Source of the DNA: Novosphingobium aquimarinum
GTDB lineage: Bacteria > Pseudomonadota > Alphaproteobacteria > Sphingomonadales > Sphingomonadaceae
DNA length: 64,000 nucleotides
Assembly: GCF_009746585.1 (NCBI RefSeq)
Contig: NZ_WRPO01000002.1
Coordinates: forward strand, 124,001-188,000
Direction of reading: 5' to 3'
Shown here: one piece after another, positions 26,683-36,386 of the stretch
How positions within the stretch are numbered: position 1 is the stretch's first letter
How the letters are laid out: the number at the start of each line of letters is the position of its first letter
The notes under the pieces: model-generated
Told to the model about the DNA's origin: nothing
Databases searched by the model: none
Seen by the model: only the letters and a program-made list of their open reading frames with translations
Position numbers and translations under genes: made by a program

Positions 26683-27552
26683 TCAGCGGGTCGGAACGGG
26701 CTTTTCGCCGGAGTAGTCGTAGAAGCCCTTGCCCGATTTGCGCCCATACCAGCCCGCCTCGACGTATTTCTGGAGCAGCGGCGCCGGGCGGTACTTGGGA
26801 TCGCCAGTGGTCGAATGGAACACCTTCATGACCTCGTATAGCGTATCGAGGCCGACAAAATCGCACAGAGTGAGCGGACCCATCGGGTGATTGAGGCCGA
26901 CGCGGCACCCCGCATCGATGTCCTCCACCGAGGCCAGCCCCTCGCCCAGCACGAAGATCGCCTCGTTGAGCATCGGGCACAGGATGCGGTTGACGACGAA
27001 GCCCGGCGCGTCGCCGGCGAGTACGACGGTCTTGCCTAGCGTCTCACCGAAAGCCTTCATCCGGTCTATCGTATCCTGCGAAGTCGCTAGACCGGGAATG
27101 ACTTCGACCAGGCCCATGACGGGCACCGGGTTGAAGAAATGCAGGCCGCAGAACCGCGTCGGATCGGGCGAGCTCGCCGCCATCCGCGTGATCGGGATCG
27201 AGCTGGTGTTCGACGCCATGATCGCATTCGGCGCCAGCACTTCGCCGGCCTTCTTGAAGATCTGGAGCTTGATGTCCTCGCGCTCGGTCGCCGCCTCGAT
27301 CACGAGATCGGCCTCGCCGAAGCGCGCATAGTCGCCGACCGGCGTGATCCGCGCCAGCGTCGCGTCGGCATCGGCCTGTTCGATCTTGCCTTTGGCGACG
27401 AGCTTGCCGAGGCCCTTCTCGATGCCGGCCTTGCCCTTCTCGGCGATCGCGAGCTCGATGTCGGAAAGCAGAACGTCGATGCCCTTGCCGGCGACGGTCT
27501 GGGCGATGCCCGAACCCATGATACCCGAACCGATGATCGCGACTGTCTTCAC
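26683..27552 (-). CDS. 3-hydroxybutyryl-CoA dehydrogenase
   Basis: A 289-residue NAD-dependent enzyme oxidising (S)-3-hydroxyacyl-CoA to 3-ketoacyl-CoA, in fatty acid or phenylacetate-type breakdown and in acetoacetyl-CoA metabolism. The Rossmann loop GSGIMGSG is at residues 8-15, the catalytic His138 in [13 protein letters not shown] pairs with Glu150, and the C-terminal domain carries [11 protein letters not shown]. The length is that of the single-domain Hbd/PaaH family. It lies downstream of the cobalamin adenosyltransferase on the same strand. Confidence 0.93.
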   Translation of the reverse strand: MKTVAIIGSGIMGSGIAQTVAGKGIDVLLSDIELAIAEKGKAGIEKGLGKLVAKGKIEQADADATLARITPVGDYARFGEADLVIEAATEREDIKLQIFKKAGEVLAPNAIMASNTSSIPITRMAASSPDPTRFCGLHFFNPVPVMGLVEVIPGLATSQDTIDRMKAFGETLGKTVVLAGDAPGFVVNRILCPMLNEAIFVLGEGLASVEDIDAGCRVGLNHPMGPLTLCDFVGLDTLYEVMKVFHSTTGDPKYRPAPLLQKYVEAGWYGRKSGKGFYDYSGEKPVPTR

Positions 27553-27639
27553 ACGTGGTCTCCCTCAATAGCCAATCGCGCGCTGCCTAGCGCGTCGATG
27601 CGATGGAGAAAACCTGATGTTTTTGCCTTGCCGAGGCAA

Positions 27640-28212
27640 TCAGCGATTTGCGCCCGGAACCCATAGCACATCGCCGCCGGCATCGTGATTGGCAGCGCGA
27701 GCCGCGACGAACAGAAAGTCGCTCAGGCGATTGATGTAAGCGAGTGCCGCCGGATTGACGCTGTCCACTGCCGCCAGCGCGGCGACCGAGCGCTCGGCGC
27801 GGCGAGTGGCAGCGCGCGCAATGTGCAGCCGGGCCGAAACTTCGCTGCCGCCGGGCAGGATGAAGCTGGTGAGCGGGGCGAGGTGCTCGTTCAGCGTGTC
27901 GATCGCTCCCTCGACCCATTCGACTTGCGCATCGACGATCCGCAAGACCATCTCGGACGGAGTGAAGTCATCGCCGGGCGTCGCCAGATCGGCTCCAAGA
28001 TCGAACAGATCGTTCTGAATGCGATGCAGGTCACGGCCGAGCGGCTCGCCGTAGGAGACCACGACCAGCACCAGGCCGATCGCACTGTTTGCCTCGTCGA
28101 CCGCGCCGATCGCTTCCATGCGCGCGGCGTGCTTCGGTACGCGCGAGCCGTCGACCAGCCCGGTCGTCCCGTCGTCCCCGGTGCGGGTGTAGATCTTGTT
28201 GAGGCGAACCAA
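27640..28212 (-). CDS. Cob(I)alamin adenosyltransferase, PduO type
   Basis: About 190 residues from TTG 28212, giving the expected family start MVRLNKIYTRTGDDGTTGL. The ATP-binding segment is TRTGDDGTTGL and the conserved RRAERSVAAL helix is near the C-terminus. The enzyme makes adenosylcobalamin from cob(I)alamin and ATP. The frame opens further upstream to 28272, but that would overlap the preceding gene by 29 bases; no clear ribosome site marks either start. It lies 31 bases after the HIG1-like gene. Confidence 0.88.
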   Translation of the reverse strand: MVRLNKIYTRTGDDGTTGLVDGSRVPKHAARMEAIGAVDEANSAIGLVLVVVSYGEPLGRDLHRIQNDLFDLGADLATPGDDFTPSEMVLRIVDAQVEWVEGAIDTLNEHLAPLTSFILPGGSEVSARLHIARAATRRAERSVAALAAVDSVNPAALAYINRLSDFLFVAARAANHDAGGDVLWVPGANR

Positions 28213-28243
28213 GGAAGTGTCGACCGTACCGGCTGGCGCGCGG

Positions 28244-28474
28244 CTACTTCGCCATCGCCATGAGCAGCGCAACCACCACGACCGCGGCCGCCTGATACTT
28301 GATTCGCGCGAACATCATCTTGTTCTGCATCATCTGCATCTCGGTCGCGCCTTGCCCGGAATCACGCTCCAAATCCTCGCGCGTGCTTTTGAGGAACGCG
28401 GCGATCCCGCGCACCAGGCTGACGACGACCATCACCATGAAGATGATTATGAGCGGGACGAGTACATAGGTCAT
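28244..28474 (-). CDS. HIG1-like twin transmembrane helix small protein
   Basis: 76 residues from ATG 28474 with two hydrophobic helices (about residues 3-25 and 58-74) joined by a charged loop (STREDLERDSGQ), ending MAMAK. This matches the HIG_1_N / twin-transmembrane small protein family of alphaproteobacteria, related to mitochondrial proteins that modulate cytochrome oxidase. It starts 4 bases after the gluQRS stop and lies directly before the adenosyltransferase gene, an arrangement seen in other alphaproteobacteria (from memory). Confidence 0.8.
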   Translation of the reverse strand: MTYVLVPLIIIFMVMVVVSLVRGIAAFLKSTREDLERDSGQGATEMQMMQNKMMFARIKYQAAAVVVVALLMAMAK

Positions 28475-28478
28475 GGGC

Positions 28479-29315
28479 CTAATGTAGGCGTGATGACAGC
28501 GAAATGCCAGCGGGGAGCACCCCGTCCCTGAGGGCACCGGCCAGCGCGATGCCATCCTCGCCCGCGCGGCGCCGATCGGCGAGCGAAGGCGACCCGCGCC
28601 GCTTGGCGAGTTTGCGGCCGTCGGGCTCGACCAGCAGCGGATGATGATGCCAGACCGGCACCGGAAGGCCGAGCAGAGCCTGCAGCAGCCGGTGCAGATG
28701 GCTGGCCGCGAACAGGTCCATCCCGCGCGTCACCAGCGTCACGCCGTCGGTCGCGTCGTCGAGCGTTGCGGCGAGGTGGTAGCTCGCCGGCAGATCCTTC
28801 CGGAGCAGCACGACATCACCGAAGCGCGCCGGATCGGCCCGTTGGGTGCCCGCGCGTTCGTCGGTCCACTCGAGCGGACCGGTCCGTGCGAGCGCGGCGG
28901 CAACATCGAGCCGCCAAGCCGCGCCTTCTGGATCGACAGAACGGCCGCGGCAGGTGCCGGGGTAGACCGGGCCGTCGGGTCCGGTGCGGGTCGCTGCGGC
29001 CGTGATCTCGGCGCGGGTGCAGCGGCACGGGTAAAGCAGGCCCAGCCGCTTCAAGCTTTCGCCGGCGGCGCGGTAGCTTTCGAGCCGCTGCGACTGCCGG
29101 ACCGGCGCGCGATCCCATTCCAGTCCCAGCCAGGCCAGATCCGCCACGTGCTCCGCGATCCATTCGGGGCGACTGCGTCCGCCGTCGATGTCCTCGATCC
29201 GCAGCAGCGCTTCGCCGCCCCGCGCCCGAGCGAGATCATGCGCGACGATTGCCGCATAGGCATGGCCGAGATGCAGCGGTCCATTGGGGCTGGGCGCGAA
29301 GCGCGTGACGATCAT
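28479..29315 (-). CDS. gluQRS: Glutamyl-Q tRNA(Asp) synthetase
   Basis: A 278-residue GluRS paralogue without the anticodon-binding domain, which attaches glutamate to queuosine-34 of tRNA-Asp. It has the FAPSPNGPLHLGH start with the HIGH motif as HLGH (15-18), a CxC...C zinc cluster (YPCRCTR and GTCRG), and KLAKR as the KMSKS equivalent. An in-frame GTG at 29339 would add 8 residues; ATG 29315 matches the usual N-terminus. It heads the leftward run gluQRS - HIG1 - adenosyltransferase. Confidence 0.92.
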   Translation of the reverse strand: MIVTRFAPSPNGPLHLGHAYAAIVAHDLARARGGEALLRIEDIDGGRSRPEWIAEHVADLAWLGLEWDRAPVRQSQRLESYRAAGESLKRLGLLYPCRCTRAEITAAATRTGPDGPVYPGTCRGRSVDPEGAAWRLDVAAALARTGPLEWTDERAGTQRADPARFGDVVLLRKDLPASYHLAATLDDATDGVTLVTRGMDLFAASHLHRLLQALLGLPVPVWHHHPLLVEPDGRKLAKRRGSPSLADRRRAGEDGIALAGALRDGVLPAGISLSSRLH

Positions 29316-29482
29316 CGGCTTGCAAATAGGGTGCTCCACCCGTTCCGGAAAGCGTCATGGGCTGCCCCGCGCCCGCGCTGTGGATTGCGCCTGTGGACCC
29401 GTCTTGACGTTATCCCGTGCAAGTGCTGATTTATCGCCATGCGCTGCCATCAAACCGCAATCGAGATTTGCCACAGGAGGCC

Positions 29483-30091
29483 ATGCTCAAGTCGGAGCTG
29501 ATAGAGCGCGCGGCCCGTTTCCGTAGCGCCTCGGAGGATCCCTCCAGAAATCTCGCCGATTGTCCTGCCCTCGTTCTCAATGCGGACTACACGCCGCTCT
29601 CCTATTACCCGCTGAGCCTGTGGCCCTGGCAGACCGCGATCAAGGCGGTGGTGCTAGAACGCGTCGACATTCTCGAAAGCTATGCGCGCGCGGTGCACAG
29701 CCCGAGCTGGACGATGCAGATCCCCTCGGTGATCGCGCTCAGGCAATATGTCCGCCCTTCCGAGTTTCCCGCGTTCACCCGCTTCAACGTGTTCCTGCGC
29801 GACAGGTTCAGCTGCCAGTACTGCGGCAGCCCGCAGAACCTGACCTTCGACCATGTCGTGCCGCGCCGTCTCGGGGGCCGGACCAGCTGGGAAAACATCC
29901 TGACCGCCTGCGCGCCGTGCAACATGCGCAAGGGCGGGCGTACCCCCAAGCAGGCGAAGATGCCGCCGATCGTCCATCCGATCCGGCCGACGAGCTGGCA
30001 ATTGCAGGAACGGGGCCGCGCGTTCCCGCCAAACTTCCTGCATGAGACCTGGCGCGACTGGCTTTACTGGGACGTCGCACTCGAAGCTTGA
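29483..30091 (+). CDS. HNH endonuclease-domain protein
   Basis: 202 residues from ATG 29483, preceded by ACAGGAGG; an upstream in-frame start at 29417 lacks such a site. The C-terminal half is an HNH domain with a zinc ribbon: Cys111-x-x-Cys114, Asp123-His124 in DHVVPR, Asn138, then Cys143-x-x-Cys146 in CAPCN. The N-terminal half (ALVLNADYTPLSYYPLSLW) is typical of the chromosomal HNH family conserved in alphaproteobacteria. Role unknown; no methyltransferase is adjacent, so it is not an evident restriction system. Confidence 0.88.
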   Translation: MLKSELIERAARFRSASEDPSRNLADCPALVLNADYTPLSYYPLSLWPWQTAIKAVVLERVDILESYARAVHSPSWTMQIPSVIALRQYVRPSEFPAFTRFNVFLRDRFSCQYCGSPQNLTFDHVVPRRLGGRTSWENILTACAPCNMRKGGRTPKQAKMPPIVHPIRPTSWQLQERGRAFPPNFLHETWRDWLYWDVALEA

Positions 30092-30192
30092 ATAATCGCG
30101 CTATACGGCGTTCGTCGTTAAGAGATTTTACTCGGTGTTAACCGCGTTCCTCTAGGTCTCGCTCCGCCAATTCGGATCGGGGGCTTTATCCA

Positions 30193-31401
30193 ATGCGCAA
30201 ATATCTCTTGCTGACCACGACGCTTCTTCTGGGTGCTTGTGGAGGTGGCAGTGGCGCCGGTCCCGATGTCGTCAGTGCTCCGCCCCCGGTTGTCGGCGGT
30301 AAGGAAGGCTCGTTCGTCGATCCAACCGAAGCCAAGACCTACAAGGCGATCGGCGGCACGCACACCTTTCAATACCGGGTCGAAGATCGCAGCGATAACA
30401 ATGGCCAAACTGGCCAGCTCTATCAGGGCAATGCCTCGACCGTGCGCGATTCCGATATTTCGATCTCCTATGATCCGCGCGACGCGATCTACACTCTCAA
30501 GGTTGTCGACGCGCTATCTGGCGCGTCGTTCGATGGTCGCTTTCAAGACCCGGCACACCGGGTGGACTTTGGCGGCGCTAACGAACCCCAGTTCGGCAAC
30601 GCACGTTTCCAGAATCCCAATGTCCAGTTCCTCGAAAGCGGTACCGGCGATGCGTCCAAGGGTGGCGCGGAGACACCGCCTGTCGGCCAAACCGACGAGT
30701 CACTCGACATCACGACGATGTTCATGCTGAAGCCCGGAAGCGAAACCCAATACGTCACTTATGCGGGCTTCGTCAGCAACCAGATTTCCTGGTCGGAAGA
30801 TTCCGCGACGAACGCTGCAGGGGAAGAGGTCAATTTCGATGTCGTCGATTTCACCTTGCAGCGTGGCGCCTTTGCTTACGGCGAATTGACCAATACCGCC
30901 GCGGTGCCGAAGACCGGCAGCGCGAGCTACCAGGGCTCGATGATCGCATCGATGATCTTCAACCCGACGCTCGATGGCCAGAGCCAGGTCGGCTCCGACA
31001 TTTACCCCAGCTATTTCCAGTGGGTGGAAGGCAGCGCAAACCTCGCGGTGAACTTCGCCGCCGGCACGATCGGTCTCGATCTGAGCGGTCGCGCCTTCGC
31101 CACGCAAGACGACGGGGTCAGCGGCTTCACCGGCGAAGGCGTCCTGGCCCAGGGCGCGACGTTCTCGGCCACCGGCGCGGGCACGATCAACCTCGCCAAC
31201 TTCGGCGGGTTCCGTGGCGAATTCTCGCAGGCCGGCTTCGTCAATCCCGACGGGTCCCGCTATGACGTCAACATTGCCGGCTCCAGCCTCGACGGCGCCT
31301 TCTACGGCCCGGCGGCGGAAGAAGTGGGCGGTGGGTTCCGCATCGTCGGCGGCACGCCGGACGAGCGGATCGACATTCTCGGCGCCTTCATCGGCAAATA
31401 A
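30193..31401 (+). CDS. TbpB-like surface lipoprotein (probable Slam substrate)
   Basis: A 402-residue lipoprotein with lipobox LGAC (Cys16) followed by a Gly/Ser-rich linker. The C-terminal beta-barrel has the transferrin-binding-protein-like signature GAFYGPAAEEVGGGF (about 375-389). In Neisseria such proteins are flipped to the cell surface by Slam and bind host proteins; in environmental bacteria the ligands are mostly unknown. The next gene, two bases on, encodes a Slam-type protein. No TonB receptor is adjacent, unlike tbpA/tbpB loci. Confidence 0.85.
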   Translation: MRKYLLLTTTLLLGACGGGSGAGPDVVSAPPPVVGGKEGSFVDPTEAKTYKAIGGTHTFQYRVEDRSDNNGQTGQLYQGNASTVRDSDISISYDPRDAIYTLKVVDALSGASFDGRFQDPAHRVDFGGANEPQFGNARFQNPNVQFLESGTGDASKGGAETPPVGQTDESLDITTMFMLKPGSETQYVTYAGFVSNQISWSEDSATNAAGEEVNFDVVDFTLQRGAFAYGELTNTAAVPKTGSASYQGSMIASMIFNPTLDGQSQVGSDIYPSYFQWVEGSANLAVNFAAGTIGLDLSGRAFATQDDGVSGFTGEGVLAQGATFSATGAGTINLANFGGFRGEFSQAGFVNPDGSRYDVNIAGSSLDGAFYGPAAEEVGGGFRIVGGTPDERIDILGAFIGK

Positions 31402-31403
31402 TC

Positions 31404-32804
31404 ATGGCTATCGCGATGCAGCGCCTCGCCATCGCCTGCGCGGCGGCGGGCGCTGCGGCCCTTGCGCCTTCCGCCCACGCCGGGGACGCTCCGGTGGCCG
31501 AAGGGGCCGCCGGGCTCTCGCGCGCCGATTGCTCGGCCGGACAATGCACTTTCCGGCTCGCGCCGGGGCAGATGCTCGCACTGGCCGAGAAACTGGTGCT
31601 CGCGCATAAATACGACGAGGCCCGTCCCCTGGTCGCCGCGCTGCGCAGTGCGCCGGGCATGGAGATCCCTCATGGCTTCCTCGAAGGCCTGATCCTGCTC
31701 GGCGAAGGCGATGCGAAAGCGGCGGCCGGGCAATTCCGCGCGATCCTCCAGGCGCACCCCGAACAGACCCGCGTCCGGCTCGAACTGGCGCGCGCGCTGC
31801 TCGCCCTGCGCAACTACGACGGCGCCGAATACCACTTGCGGCTCGCCGCCGAGGACGAGAGCCTGCCCGAGGACATCGCCCGCGTCATCGGCGATGCGCG
31901 CAACGTGATCCGCTCCAATCGCCGGTTCCGCTTCGGGTTCGACTTCGGCTTTGCGCCCGACAGCAATATCAATTCGGCCACCGCCGCCGAAACGATCGAC
32001 GTCAACTTCGGCTCGACCCGCCTGCCGCTCGAGCTCGATGATGCGGCGCGCGAGCGTTCGGGCGTCGGCGTGACCGCGAGTGGCTACGCCAGTCTGCGCC
32101 TGCCCACCGCCGAGGCGATGTCGCTGGTGTTCGACACCAATCTTTCCATGGTGAACTACGAGGGCAGCAATCTCGACGACTACACCATGCAAGTCGCGGG
32201 CGGCCCCGAACTGCGGCTCGACGAAGGCCGGACGCTGACCGTGCAGGCGATCGCGCTCAATCGCTGGTACGGCGGCGACACCGCGGCGCGCCAATTCGGT
32301 GCGCGCGCCACCCTCCAGCAGGAGATCGGCCGCGACAAGCGCGTCGCTCTGCAGCTCGACGGGCGGCACAATGTTTCGGAGATCAACTCAGGGTTCGATG
32401 GCTGGCAAGTCGCCGCCAACCTGACGTACGAACAAGTGGTCGAGCGCTCCGCGATCGTTTCGGCCAGCCTCATCGGTCGGCGCGAATTCGATACGGTCGA
32501 GGCTTATTCGAACACCACGCTGGGGGTCAGCGGCGGGATCGGCGGCGAACTGCCGTTCGGCATCAACGCGGGACTATCCGGCGGTGCGACATGGTCGCGA
32601 TATGACGAACCGCAAGTCTTCTTCTCGTTCGATCGCCGCGAGGACTGGCGACTCCAGGGCCGGGCTTACGCAGGCCTGCGCAACGTACGCGTCGCGGGTT
32701 TCTCACCCTCGGCCGAGTACCAGTACATCCGCGTCGATTCCAACTATGCGCTGTATCAGAGCTCCCGCCACCGCATCCAGTTCAAGCTGGCAAGGTTCTT
32801 CTGA
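31404..32804 (+). CDS. Slam-type surface lipoprotein assembly modifier (DUF560)
   Basis: A 466-residue outer-membrane protein: signal peptide (about 1-26, ending SAHA-G), a periplasmic TPR-like helical domain (about 50-165) with repeats such as EQTRVRLELARALLALRNY, then a 14-strand-type barrel beginning with the family motif APDSNINSA and ending in a terminal Phe. Slam proteins move specific lipoproteins across the outer membrane. It is coupled to the TbpB-like lipoprotein gene two bases upstream, which is almost certainly its client. Confidence 0.87.
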   Translation: MAIAMQRLAIACAAAGAAALAPSAHAGDAPVAEGAAGLSRADCSAGQCTFRLAPGQMLALAEKLVLAHKYDEARPLVAALRSAPGMEIPHGFLEGLILLGEGDAKAAAGQFRAILQAHPEQTRVRLELARALLALRNYDGAEYHLRLAAEDESLPEDIARVIGDARNVIRSNRRFRFGFDFGFAPDSNINSATAAETIDVNFGSTRLPLELDDAARERSGVGVTASGYASLRLPTAEAMSLVFDTNLSMVNYEGSNLDDYTMQVAGGPELRLDEGRTLTVQAIALNRWYGGDTAARQFGARATLQQEIGRDKRVALQLDGRHNVSEINSGFDGWQVAANLTYEQVVERSAIVSASLIGRREFDTVEAYSNTTLGVSGGIGGELPFGINAGLSGGATWSRYDEPQVFFSFDRREDWRLQGRAYAGLRNVRVAGFSPSAEYQYIRVDSNYALYQSSRHRIQFKLARFF

Positions 32805-32878
32805 CGGCTTGGCATCGGCCTTTGAATGTCGCACGATGTGCCGCAGGTTGGGTATCAATCCCGATCCAAATTTATAGT

Positions 32879-32935
32879 GAACAAACATCGAATCCGTGTG
32901 TTGAATAGTCAGTAAGCTTTGACGAACAAACACAC
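32879..32935 (+). repeat. Repeats in the leader of the EF-hand lipoprotein gene
   Basis: GAACAAACA occurs twice (32879-32887 and 32924-32932), and GTGTGTT (32896-32902) is inverted as AACACAC (32929-32935). All lie within 70 bases upstream of the start codon, in an AT-rich stretch. This could be an operator pair or a folded leader; no function is demonstrated. Confidence 0.4.
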
Positions 32936-32946
32936 AGGAGTACGCT

Positions 32947-33549
32947 TTGAAACATCTAGTCGCAGTACCATTGATCGCTGTCGCTTTGAGTTTGTCTGGT
33001 TGCGACAACACGGAAGAAGTGCCGGTACAGGAAACCCAAACCGAACCCGGGGTCGCCGTCATCGCCGATGATGCCTATCCGGTGGGGCAGCCGCTGAACG
33101 CGCAGCAGCAAGCCAATTTCGATGCGATGGACCGCGATGCCGTGGCGGAAGAATACGGGACGATCCTGGTGGCGGCGACGCCTGCCGAGAACCCACAGAT
33201 GAATTCGGGAATGGGGACATCGGATCCCTCGAACGCAGATGCAACCGCAACGCCCGACGCGATGAATTCCAACGCGGGAAGCGGCGGCGCTCCGATGCCG
33301 CGCAGCCAGATGGATTTCACTTATCTCGATCGCAATAACGACGGCAAGCTCTCGGTCGCCGAATACGCGATCTGGGCGGCCCGCGTCGATCCGACCGATC
33401 CCAAGGCGAACGATCAGAAGCGCCCGTACCTTTCGCCGGAGCAGATCAACGAAGCCGGAACGACGTTCTTCTACTTCGACGACGATGGCGACACCTTTCT
33501 GTCGCCGAGCGAATTCGATCAGGCCCGGGCCAGCGCGCGCACGCCCTAA
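32947..33549 (+). CDS. EF-hand calcium-binding lipoprotein
   Basis: A 200-residue lipoprotein starting at TTG 32947 (CAGGAG upstream), with lipobox LSGC (Cys19). The middle (about 30-120) is low-complexity, rich in Ala, Asn, Pro and Met. The C-terminal part carries two EF-hand loops, DRNNDGKLSVAE (about 128-139) and DDDGDTFLSPSE (about 178-189), each with Asp/Asn at positions 1, 3 and 5 and Glu at 12. It probably binds calcium in the periplasm or at the envelope. It follows the Slam gene after 142 bases and has its own leader. Confidence 0.85.
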   Translation: MKHLVAVPLIAVALSLSGCDNTEEVPVQETQTEPGVAVIADDAYPVGQPLNAQQQANFDAMDRDAVAEEYGTILVAATPAENPQMNSGMGTSDPSNADATATPDAMNSNAGSGGAPMPRSQMDFTYLDRNNDGKLSVAEYAIWAARVDPTDPKANDQKRPYLSPEQINEAGTTFFYFDDDGDTFLSPSEFDQARASARTP

Positions 33550-33562
33550 GCTCGCATCGCCA

Positions 33563-33596
33563 AAGACCGTCCCGGCCTGTCCGGTCGGGCGGTCTT
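33563..33596. terminator. Hairpin between convergent EF-hand and symporter genes
   Basis: AAGACCG (33563-33569) pairs with CGGTCTT (33590-33596), with an inner CCCG/CGGG pairing. No long U run follows on either strand. A second GC hairpin (about 33642-33671, GAAGGC / GCCTTC) lies nearer the symporter stop. Together they probably end both transcripts. Confidence 0.5.
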
Positions 33597-33672
33597 GCCA
33601 GGGCCTATCCCCTGCACCTTGGGCAACTTGCAGTTTGAACGAGAAGGCCTCAGCCCCGCGCGGGGGCCTTCG

Positions 33673-34944
33673 TCATTCCGGCGCCATCCCCTCGCCGTCG
33701 CTCGCGACATCCTGCGCATCGACGCTCGTCGCCAGCGCGACATCCATCGTCACGTTGGCGACGGTGCGCATCATGTCGGGCAGCATCTCTACCGCCACCA
33801 GCACGCCGAGCGGCCACAGCGGCGCGCCCATCGCCGCCGCGATCGGGGCGGTCGACGCGATGAAGCTCAAGGTGCCAGGCAGCGACACCGTGCCGAACGT
33901 GGTGATGAAGGCGACCAGCGCACCGGCCGCGATCGCCGCCGGAGTGAGCTCGACGCCCGCCAGGTGTGCGGCGTAGATGCACACTGCCACGTTCATCCCC
34001 GGACTGGTCGCGCGGAACAGCGTGACCGCGAGCGGCAGCACGAATTCCGCGGTGGCCGCCGTTACCCGCAAGGCGCTGCAGGACGACAGCATGGTCGGCA
34101 GGCTGGCGAGCGAGGACTGCGTTGAAAGCGCGAAGACTTGCGCCGGGAACACCGCGCGGGCGAACGCGCCGAGCGATCGGCGGCCGACGAACAGCGCCAG
34201 CGGATATGCCAGCACCAGCATGACCAGCCCCACCGACGAGACCAGCGCGATGTAATGCGCCAGCGCGCCCAGCGCTGAAGCCCCGCTCGACGCCGCGAGC
34301 GTCAGACCCAGCGCGAAGACGCCGATCGGCGCGAGCTTGAGCACCCAGCCGACCAACACCAGCATCGCCGCCATCAGAGCCTCGAACAACGTCGTCAGCG
34401 CGATCCGATGCCTGTCGGACAGCCGCGTGGTCGCCGCCGCGAACAAGGCGATGAAAATGATGACCGGCAGCAAGCTATCCTCGGCAGCCGCCGTCATCAC
34501 GTTGCTCGGGATGAGCGAGAGGAAGAAGTCTCCCAGCGTCGGCACCGCGCTTTCTGGTGTCGCGCTCCCCTCGATGGCGATCCCTGCCGGCACCGGTGAC
34601 AGGCGCAACCACAGCGGCATCAGCAACGCACCGGCAAGCGTACTCAGCGCCAGCAGACCAACGATCGCGCCCAGCGTGCGCCGTGCCAGCGCGCCGGCGC
34701 GAGCCGCCATGGCGGTATCGGCGATACCGGTGAACAGCAGGCCGCAGACGAGCGGCAGGATCGTCATCTTGAGCGCCTGCAGCCACAGCGTGCCGACCGT
34801 CCCGGCGATCTCCAGCAGCGGCGCCATGGCGCGGCCATCGCCCGTCAGCAGGCCCAGCGTGAGCCCGGCTATGAGACCGCCCAGCGTCAGCCAGCCGGGA
34901 ACCCTGATTTCGGGGATGCGGGATGGGCCCGTAGCGTCGTTCAT
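33673..34944 (-). CDS. Dicarboxylate/amino acid:cation symporter (SDF family)
   Basis: 423 residues from ATG 34944 with about eight membrane helices plus the two re-entrant hairpins of the DAACS/GltPh fold. Family regions are the Ser-rich hairpin ALSTQSSLASLPTM, with the TM7-like LPLAVTLFRATSPGMN close behind it. It would import C4-dicarboxylates, glutamate or similar with Na+ or H+. The frame is open well upstream into the divergent glmM gene, but that part is not protein-like. Substrate not determined. Confidence 0.88.
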   Translation of the reverse strand: MNDATGPSRIPEIRVPGWLTLGGLIAGLTLGLLTGDGRAMAPLLEIAGTVGTLWLQALKMTILPLVCGLLFTGIADTAMAARAGALARRTLGAIVGLLALSTLAGALLMPLWLRLSPVPAGIAIEGSATPESAVPTLGDFFLSLIPSNVMTAAAEDSLLPVIIFIALFAAATTRLSDRHRIALTTLFEALMAAMLVLVGWVLKLAPIGVFALGLTLAASSGASALGALAHYIALVSSVGLVMLVLAYPLALFVGRRSLGAFARAVFPAQVFALSTQSSLASLPTMLSSCSALRVTAATAEFVLPLAVTLFRATSPGMNVAVCIYAAHLAGVELTPAAIAAGALVAFITTFGTVSLPGTLSFIASTAPIAAAMGAPLWPLGVLVAVEMLPDMMRTVANVTMDVALATSVDAQDVASDGEGMAPE

Positions 34945-35029
34945 CCTGGGAAATGGCTCATGCGGGCGTGACTTTATCAGTCTGCCGCGACATAGCAATT
35001 TATAGACAACTGGCTCGTATGGATGGTTC

Positions 35030-36370
35030 ATGGGCAAGCAATTCTTCGGCACCGACGGGATCCGCGGTCGCACCAACGCGGGCGTGATGACTGCCGCCAT
35101 CGCGATGAAAGTCGGCCAGGCGGCCGGCACGCGCTTTCTGCGCGGCGACCATCGCCACCGCGTGGTGATCGGCAAGGACACGCGGCTCTCGGGCTACATG
35201 CTCGAGAATGCCATGGTGGCGGGCTTCACTTCGGTCGGGATGGATGTGGTCCTGCTGGGTCCGATGCCCACCCCCGCGGTCGCGCTACTCACGCAGGAAC
35301 TGCGCGCCGATGTCGGCGTGATGATTTCGGCGAGCCACAACCCTTACGAGGACAACGGCATCAAGCTGTTCGGGCCGGACGGCTTCAAGCTGTCGGACGA
35401 CGACGAACTGGCGATCGAGGCGATGCTGGGGCAGGACCTGGACCTTGCCTCCTCCGAAGAAATCGGTCGCGCGCGCCGGATCGACGATGCGCGCGGGCGC
35501 TACATCCACGCGGTCAAGCAATCGCTCGGCAATCAGGTCCGGCTCGACGGACTCAAGATCGCGATCGACTGCGCGAACGGCGCTGCCTACCAGGTCGCGC
35601 CCTCCGCCTTGTGGGAACTGGGCGCCGAAATCGTCGCGCTGGGCGTCAATCCCAACGGCAAGAACATCAACGAGGCCTGCGGTTCGACGCATGTCGAGAG
35701 CCTTACCGAGGCGGTCGTCGCCGAGGGCGCCGACATCGGCATCGCGCTGGATGGAGATGCGGACCGGCTGATCGTGGTCGACGAGAAGGGCCGCGTGGTC
35801 GATGGCGACCAGATCATGGCGCTGATCGGGAGCCAGTGGGCTGCCAGCGGGCGCCTGACCGGGGGTGGCGTCGTCGCCACGGTCATGTCCAATCTCGGCC
35901 TCGAAAGGTTCCTCGCCGGAGAGGGCCTCAATCTGGTGCGCACCGCAGTCGGCGATCGCCACGTGCTCGAAGCGATGCGCAAGGGCGGCTACAACGTCGG
36001 CGGCGAGCAATCGGGCCACATGATCCTGCTCGACCATGCCACCACCGGCGACGGTACGATCGCCGCGCTGCAAGTGCTGGCGGCACTGGTGCAATCGGGC
36101 AAGCGCGCGAGCGAACTGCTCCACGTGTTCGATCCGCTGCCGCAGCTGCTGCGCAACGTGCGTTTCGCCAAGGGCAAGCCTTTGGAGGACAATGGCGTCA
36201 AATCCGCCATCGCCGATGCCGAAGCCGCGCTCGACGGCAAGGGCCGGCTCGTGATCCGCCCGTCCGGGACCGAGCCGGTGATCCGCGTGATGGCCGAAGG
36301 CGACGATGCATCGCTCATCGAGGAAGCGGTCGCCAACATTTGCGGCGCGGTCGCCCGCGCGGCGGCATGA
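35030..36370 (+). CDS. glmM: Phosphoglucosamine mutase
   Basis: A 446-residue enzyme converting glucosamine-6-phosphate to glucosamine-1-phosphate for UDP-GlcNAc and hence peptidoglycan and lipopolysaccharide. It has the N-terminal [11 protein letters not shown], the phosphoserine loop ISASHNP (Ser102), the Mg2+ loop DGDADR at 241-246, GEQSGH for sugar binding, and the phosphate-binding [12 protein letters not shown] near the C-terminus. The length is standard. It is divergent from the symporter. Confidence 0.97.
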   Translation: MGKQFFGTDGIRGRTNAGVMTAAIAMKVGQAAGTRFLRGDHRHRVVIGKDTRLSGYMLENAMVAGFTSVGMDVVLLGPMPTPAVALLTQELRADVGVMISASHNPYEDNGIKLFGPDGFKLSDDDELAIEAMLGQDLDLASSEEIGRARRIDDARGRYIHAVKQSLGNQVRLDGLKIAIDCANGAAYQVAPSALWELGAEIVALGVNPNGKNINEACGSTHVESLTEAVVAEGADIGIALDGDADRLIVVDEKGRVVDGDQIMALIGSQWAASGRLTGGGVVATVMSNLGLERFLAGEGLNLVRTAVGDRHVLEAMRKGGYNVGGEQSGHMILLDHATTGDGTIAALQVLAALVQSGKRASELLHVFDPLPQLLRNVRFAKGKPLEDNGVKSAIADAEAALDGKGRLVIRPSGTEPVIRVMAEGDDASLIEEAVANICGAVARAAA

Positions 36371-36386
36371 TCGCGCGTCCCTGCTG

